The notes under the pieces were generated by a model. It was not told where the DNA came from. It made no database searches and saw only the letters and a program-made list of their open reading frames with translations. A program made the translations under genes and the position numbers. 36,418 bases of DNA. Source: JAFNGF01 sp964567045 (GTDB lineage Bacteria > Planctomycetota > Phycisphaerae > Sedimentisphaerales > Anaerobacaceae). Location: contig CAZMLE010000042.1 in NCBI GenBank assembly GCA_964567045.1, positions 1-36,418 of the forward strand. The letters run 5' to 3'. Below are positions 32,942 through 36,418 of the stretch, piece by piece (position 1 is the stretch's first letter; each line of letters opens with the position of its first letter).

Positions 32942-33234
32942 TTATGAAAGCTGTCTTAATCGTACACAATGTGGCGATAGACGCAGAAGTGAACGAGGCA
33001 CTACAGTCGGCTGGGATCGATTGCTACACGAAATTCCCAGACATCTTAGGTAGAGGCCGGCTTAGTGAGCCGCATCTAAATACGGAGGTTTGGCCCGGAG
33101 TAAACTACGGCACATTTGTCGTCACCGACGAGGGCAAGGCTAAAAAACTTATGCAAAATGTCCGTAAGATTAGGGAGAATCTGGCTTCGGTAGGCATAAA
33201 GGCGTTTACGTGGGAAATCGATGAGGTCATTTAA
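32938..33234 (+). CDS. Small PII-like protein coupled to the RND pump
   Basis: A 98-residue protein with no signal or membrane segment, starting MIMKAVLIVHNVAIDAEVNEAL and ending KAFTWEIDEVI. The beta-alpha-beta order and size suggest a ferredoxin-like/PII-like fold, as seen in other small proteins that follow RND pumps (for example those in CzcA operons). The ATG at 32938 overlaps the pump stop (ATGA); an alternative ATG lies at 32944. Being the last gene and translationally coupled, it probably senses something for, or adjusts, the pump. The role is inference; no ligand-binding residues can be named. Confidence 0.6.
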   Translation: MIMKAVLIVHNVAIDAEVNEALQSAGIDCYTKFPDILGRGRLSEPHLNTEVWPGVNYGTFVVTDEGKAKKLMQNVRKIRENLASVGIKAFTWEIDEVI

Positions 33235-33364
33235 GCACAGACTCAACGGGTCCACTATCCTGTGTACGGCATTTTTCAAGGTTTTTTTCTTGCTAACGAG
33301 TCCTGTAGAGTGGATAATAGTCCTCCAGAGCAAGAATCGAAATTCCAAACACACGCCCGGATAA

Positions 33365-34123
33365 ATGATGGCAACTACTGCTAACTATAAGCCGAATCTC
33401 GAGGTTGCCGCCGACGCTGACGACCTTGCGTACAAGACTGTTGAGCTTTTTGTTGCCGACGCACAGAAGGCAATAACGGCAAAAGATACCTTTTATGTCG
33501 CCGTATCTGGCGGCCATACGCCGAGGCGTTTCTTTGAGCTGCTGGCCGAAGTGCCGAAAGCAAAATTGCTGCCCTGGCACAAAATACAGTTGTTCTGGGT
33601 TGACGAGCGGTACGTTCCACTCGATTCGCCGGGAAGCAATTATAGGCTGGCTGCCGACACGTTCTTGGGTAAGGTTGCCATCCCCCAGCAGAATATCCAT
33701 CGCATTCCGACCGAGTACGACGATATTAGAGAAGCGGCCCGCTGCTATGAAGATGCAATTCGAGAGGTTTTCGGCCTAAAAGAAACCCAGCTCCCGGAGT
33801 TTGATTTGATTGTGCTGGGTATGGGCGTTGAAGGACATACAGGTTCGCTGTTTCCTGATTCTTATGTGCCCTTCGACATGGAGAACCTGGCATCAGTGGT
33901 TTACTTTCTGGATGAGAAACTTAATAGGGTAACGCTGACCCATCCGGTTCTTTGTGCTGCAGCCCATTTAGTTGTTCTGGTTTCGGGAGAGGAAAAGGCT
34001 GGTATTCTGAAAGAGGTTTTGACCAGCGACCCCGATGATGTGCGTTATCCCATTCACGTCCTTTGGCCAATTCTGGATAAGGTCACCTGGCTGGTCGACA
34101 GCGACGCAGCGAAGTCCATCTAA
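33365..34123 (+). CDS. pgl: 6-phosphogluconolactonase
   Basis: A 252-residue DevB-type enzyme that hydrolyses 6-phosphogluconolactone, step two of the oxidative pentose phosphate pathway. Conserved parts are FYVAVSGGHTPRRFFELL, IQLFWVDERYVPLDSPGSNY, FDLIVLGMGVEGHTGSLFP and the catalytic region VTLTHPVL. The ATG at 33365 and the next codon (33368) are both ATG; the ribosome site is weak. It stands alone after a 130-base gap from the efflux operon, with no zwf or gnd in the window. Confidence 0.93.
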   Translation: MMATTANYKPNLEVAADADDLAYKTVELFVADAQKAITAKDTFYVAVSGGHTPRRFFELLAEVPKAKLLPWHKIQLFWVDERYVPLDSPGSNYRLAADTFLGKVAIPQQNIHRIPTEYDDIREAARCYEDAIREVFGLKETQLPEFDLIVLGMGVEGHTGSLFPDSYVPFDMENLASVVYFLDEKLNRVTLTHPVLCAAAHLVVLVSGEEKAGILKEVLTSDPDDVRYPIHVLWPILDKVTWLVDSDAAKSI

Positions 34124-34204
34124 TACAGTTCATCAAATTCTTTAAAGCAGAGCTCCGACCGTATACTTCAAGCAGAGCCACGACCGTAAGGCAGTGGCAA
34201 TTGC
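34124..34204. repeat. Direct repeat GCAGAGC(T/C)-CGACCGTA
   Basis: AAAGCAGAGCTCCGACCGTA (34144-34163) is repeated imperfectly as CAAGCAGAGCCACGACCGTA (34169-34188), 25 bases on. It lies between the convergent pgl and LysM genes; its role is unknown. Confidence 0.55.
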
Positions 34205-34609
34205 TCAGTCTGGAATGATCAGCTTTGTGCCCGGCATAATTCTGTTGGCGTCTTTTAGCCGGGAGCGGTTGGCTTCAAAGATTTTCTGCCATTTGTTTGC
34301 CGAGCCATAGTATTTGTCGGCAATGGCGGAGAGAGTCTCGTCCTTGTGTACAATGTGGAATCGTTGCGTCTGTATGGTTCGTCCCTCGTCCCTCGTCTCT
34401 CGTGACTCGTCGCTTTTGGCTCGTAGCTCGCCGTTCGGATCATGGGTCACTGGCGACGGTGAACCAGCCGGTCCCTGTAAGGCGGCGACACTGTGCGAAT
34501 CCAGCATTCCTGCTGCCGGTGTCAGGCTGGGGCGTGTGGACAGCCATAATATCCCAGCCATCGCCAGTATCAGCCCCAAAAGCATTCCTATCTTGAAGTC
34601 CTTGTCCAT
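34205..34609 (-). CDS. LysM-domain membrane-anchored protein
   Basis: A 134-residue protein from the ATG at 34609: a cytoplasmic start (MDKDFKIGM), one membrane helix (LLGLILAMAGILWLS), a long polar linker and a C-terminal LysM domain (FHIVHKDETLSAIADKYYGS, ending PGTKLIIPD), which binds peptidoglycan-type glycans. It would be anchored in the inner membrane with the LysM on the periplasmic side. The longer open frame upstream overlaps secF and has no ribosome site, so it is rejected. The linker includes five tandem 7-base units (34379-34413). It follows secDF by 55 bases on the same strand. Confidence 0.8.
   Translation of the reverse strand: MDKDFKIGMLLGLILAMAGILWLSTRPSLTPAAGMLDSHSVAALQGPAGSPSPVTHDPNGELRAKSDESRETRDEGRTIQTQRFHIVHKDETLSAIADKYYGSANKWQKIFEANRSRLKDANRIMPGTKLIIPD
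34379..34413. repeat. Tandem 7-base repeat in the LysM linker
   Basis: TCGTCCC, TCGTCCC, TCGTCTC, TCGTGAC and TCGTCGC follow one another without gaps. Seven-base units shift frame each time, so the protein sequence here (SDESRETRDEGRT) is not a repeated peptide; the repeat was selected, if at all, at DNA level. Confidence 0.65.
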
Positions 34610-34664
34610 TTTTCTGTTGCCTGAGCTTTTCTCTCGACAGACACTGGCGGCGCGGGGTCCATTG

Positions 34665-36418
34665 CTACTTGCTCTTACCGTAGCGGACTTTAGCGCCGAG
34701 CAGCAGTATGGGCGCGGAGATTGCGATCGAAGAATATGTTCCTTCGATGATGCCAAAGAGCATTGCGAAGTTAAAGCCTCTCAGTCCTTGGCCGCCAAAA
34801 ACGTACATTATGAACACAACAATTAACGTAGTGGTCCCTGTCAGCAGCGTCCTGGATAAAGTGTCGTTGATGCTGTCGTTGATTATCTGCGGCGTCAAGC
34901 CGCCTTTGCGGCGGTTTTCGCGGATGCGGTCATAAACGACGATTGTGTCATTCAGTGAGTACCCAATCAGGGTCAAAAAGGCTGCTATCATTGCCAGGTT
35001 AATCTTGAAATCTCCAATTAGAAGTTTCTGCCCGATAATTGTTCCAGCGATGTAGGTGCATGCGGTGACCGCTCCGACGGTCGCGCAGGTATCGTGGAAA
35101 AGCGTTACGACGGCACCTAACCCGTAACGCAGGCTGCCAAACCTGAACCAGATGTAAGCAAGAAGCGCCAACAGTGACAGCACGATGGCAATTACCGCTC
35201 GCGTTCTCGCCTCGGCTCCCACCGAGGGACTTATCTGTGTTACCCGCGGCAGAGAGGTTTCCAGTGTAGTTGCCGCAAGGACCTTGGCTGTTTCGTTCTC
35301 AACAAAGCGCGTCCATTCATCGTCGGTCAGCTCCCGCAGACCAGCCTCGGGTTGGGCGCTGACGTAAACGAAGGAGTTAACCTGCTGGTTTGGGTCCATC
35401 GTTTTCATATTCGCGCCAAAGATTTTGTAGCGGACGCTCCAATCAAGGCTTTGCATGTCGGGCTTGAATCGCAAATCGCCTACTCTCTGGTCGAGCTCTT
35501 GCGCTGTGCCAGCTTTTGATATGCGGCATTGGATTTTGATCCCGCCCAGAAAGTCGACAAGTTCGGGTTCAGCATCGGCAAGCTCATTAGTTATTTTCTC
35601 TTTTGACGTTATTTCGGGCTCAAGATTACGTTGAATCTCCAATTCGCCTTCAAAGGCAGTTTTTACTGCATTATTGACAACCTCATCAACCTGCGGTTCC
35701 GATATCTGGGCATTCGGAAAGGCTGCCGCCAGCACGTTTTTGACTAAAGACGGACTTATCTGGCTGGTCGATACGACAAAAGACGGGCTGCTTTGAGTCC
35801 TTTGCGTCACCACCAGATTGCTTAGCCTGCGGGGAAACTTGGCTTCAGCCTTGGTAATTGCCGCAGTTACGCTTTGAAGCGTCTGCTGGCCTGTCTGCCC
35901 GGATTCGGCAAAAGTTATGGCGGCAGTGGTTTTGTTTGTTGCGGTTGTGGTTATTTCGTAGGATTTGCCTGTTTTTCCGACGCTGTAGACGCTTGCTGCG
36001 GCCAGGGCACTATTACCTATGTTAAGGCCGACTTGACCTACTTTATTTTCGACCTCTTGTCGGGATAACGAGACGCCCTCTTTGAGGTTGATCTGTACAA
36101 TTGTTCCGCCGGTAAATTCGATATCATATTTATTGTTCTTTACGTCATTTCTGGTAAAGAATATCGCCAAGCCGCCGATGGTCAGCACCGCGGATATGGT
36201 GAAAAAGACCGGCCGAAAGCTCATCCAGTTTATATTCGGCCTGCGTATAAGCTGCAGCATAATGAGGCGTTCTTTAATCAGGCGCTTGGCCAGCAGCCAG
36301 TCAAAAATTACCCGAGTTGCGAACACAGCGGTAAACAGGTTTGAGACAAGACCAAGTATCAGCACTATTGCAAAGCCTTTTATGTCTTCTGACCCGACCC
36401 AGTAAAGGACCGCGGCTG
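34665..36418 (-). CDS. secDF: Protein translocase SecD-SecF fusion, 3' part
   Basis: The frame is open to the edge of the window. Its upstream end (AAVLYWVGSEDIKGFAIVLI, then LGLVSNLFTAVFATRVIFDW) is the last membrane region of SecD, and it continues directly into a complete SecF: the first helix near FRPVFFTISAVLTIGG, YDIEFTGGTIVQI (the SecF GG motif), a periplasmic domain of about 250 residues, and five helices with IAAFLTLIGYSLNDTIVVYD, RIRENRRKGG and TTTLIVVF. SecDF uses the proton gradient to pull secreted proteins across after SecA/SecYEG. Fusion in one chain is known from several phyla. The SecF periplasmic part is longer than in E. coli (SecF total 323 residues). The 5' part, including most of SecD, lies beyond the window. 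Confidence 0.92.
   Translation of the reverse strand, partial: AAVLYWVGSEDIKGFAIVLILGLVSNLFTAVFATRVIFDWLLAKRLIKERLIMLQLIRRPNINWMSFRPVFFTISAVLTIGGLAIFFTRNDVKNNKYDIEFTGGTIVQINLKEGVSLSRQEVENKVGQVGLNIGNSALAAASVYSVGKTGKSYEITTTATNKTTAAITFAESGQTGQQTLQSVTAAITKAEAKFPRRLSNLVVTQRTQSSPSFVVSTSQISPSLVKNVLAAAFPNAQISEPQVDEVVNNAVKTAFEGELEIQRNLEPEITSKEKITNELADAEPELVDFLGGIKIQCRISKAGTAQELDQRVGDLRFKPDMQSLDWSVRYKIFGANMKTMDPNQQVNSFVYVSAQPEAGLRELTDDEWTRFVENETAKVLAATTLETSLPRVTQISPSVGAEARTRAVIAIVLSLLALLAYIWFRFGSLRYGLGAVVTLFHDTCATVGAVTACTYIAGTIIGQKLLIGDFKINLAMIAAFLTLIGYSLNDTIVVYDRIRENRRKGGLTPQIINDSINDTLSRTLLTGTTTLIVVFIMYVFGGQGLRGFNFAMLFGIIEGTYSSIAISAPILLLGAKVRYGKSK

Noticed and set aside
34610..34756. 49-residue extension of the LysM protein
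   Set aside because: Overlaps the secF 3' end, has no ribosome site and no family similarity; the start at 34609 leads straight into the membrane anchor.

Overview
The window looks like a chromosomal stretch of a Gram-negative planctomycete, most like the Phycisphaerae/Sedimentisphaerales group. The evidence is two large secreted proteins with dockerin-like EF-hand units (one also with a GEVED domain and the 'GDAPDS' motif), an RCC1-type remnant, LptF/LptG permeases, a TolC/RND efflux system and a SecD-SecF fusion. This lineage call is inference from gene content; there is no rRNA in the window. I found no tRNA, rRNA or CRISPR.

Layout. 1-2865: an RCC1-like remnant, a small remnant of a cimA 3' end, an MntA/HepT toxin-antitoxin pair and citramalate synthase, all on the minus strand. 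2935-5664: a mobile unit bounded by an 8-bp target duplication. It holds an ISKra4-type IS with a twice-frameshifted transposase, a cargo methyltransferase with its own promoter, palindromic operator candidate, structured leader and terminator, and a 75-bp mini-element with the same ends. 5987-10883: a six-gene minus-strand operon (flippase-like membrane protein, DUF502, hpf, ptsN, ptsH, ptsI) that looks like a regulatory phosphotransfer chain with no sugar permease. 10291-14729: a 949-bp perfect direct duplication carrying the 5' part of the flippase-like gene and most of hisI, with a secreted GEVED/dockerin gene between the copies. The two hisI copies have different 3' ends.

14780-20000: an ISAs1 transposase relic, efp, a SurA/PpiC-like foldase and a secreted beta-helix/dockerin protein, with a perfect nested hairpin between the last two, which converge. 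20054-24747: lptF and lptG with a good promoter, converging on a small retropepsin-like gene that follows thiC. 24873-26252: an MFS transporter divergent from thiC. 26373-33234: a TetR (CecR-like) regulator, TolC-like lipoprotein, membrane-fusion protein, RND pump and a small PII-like protein in one tightly packed operon interrupted by a hairpin. 33365-36418: 6-phosphogluconolactonase, a LysM protein and the 3' part of a secDF fusion running off the window.

The least ordinary part is the 2943-5656 element. Only its outermost ends share a target duplication, so an IS and a deleted relative appear to have moved a regulated methyltransferase gene between them. The second is the mosaic hisI duplication. 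No complete new defence or biosynthetic system is evident; the remaining genes are mostly housekeeping.
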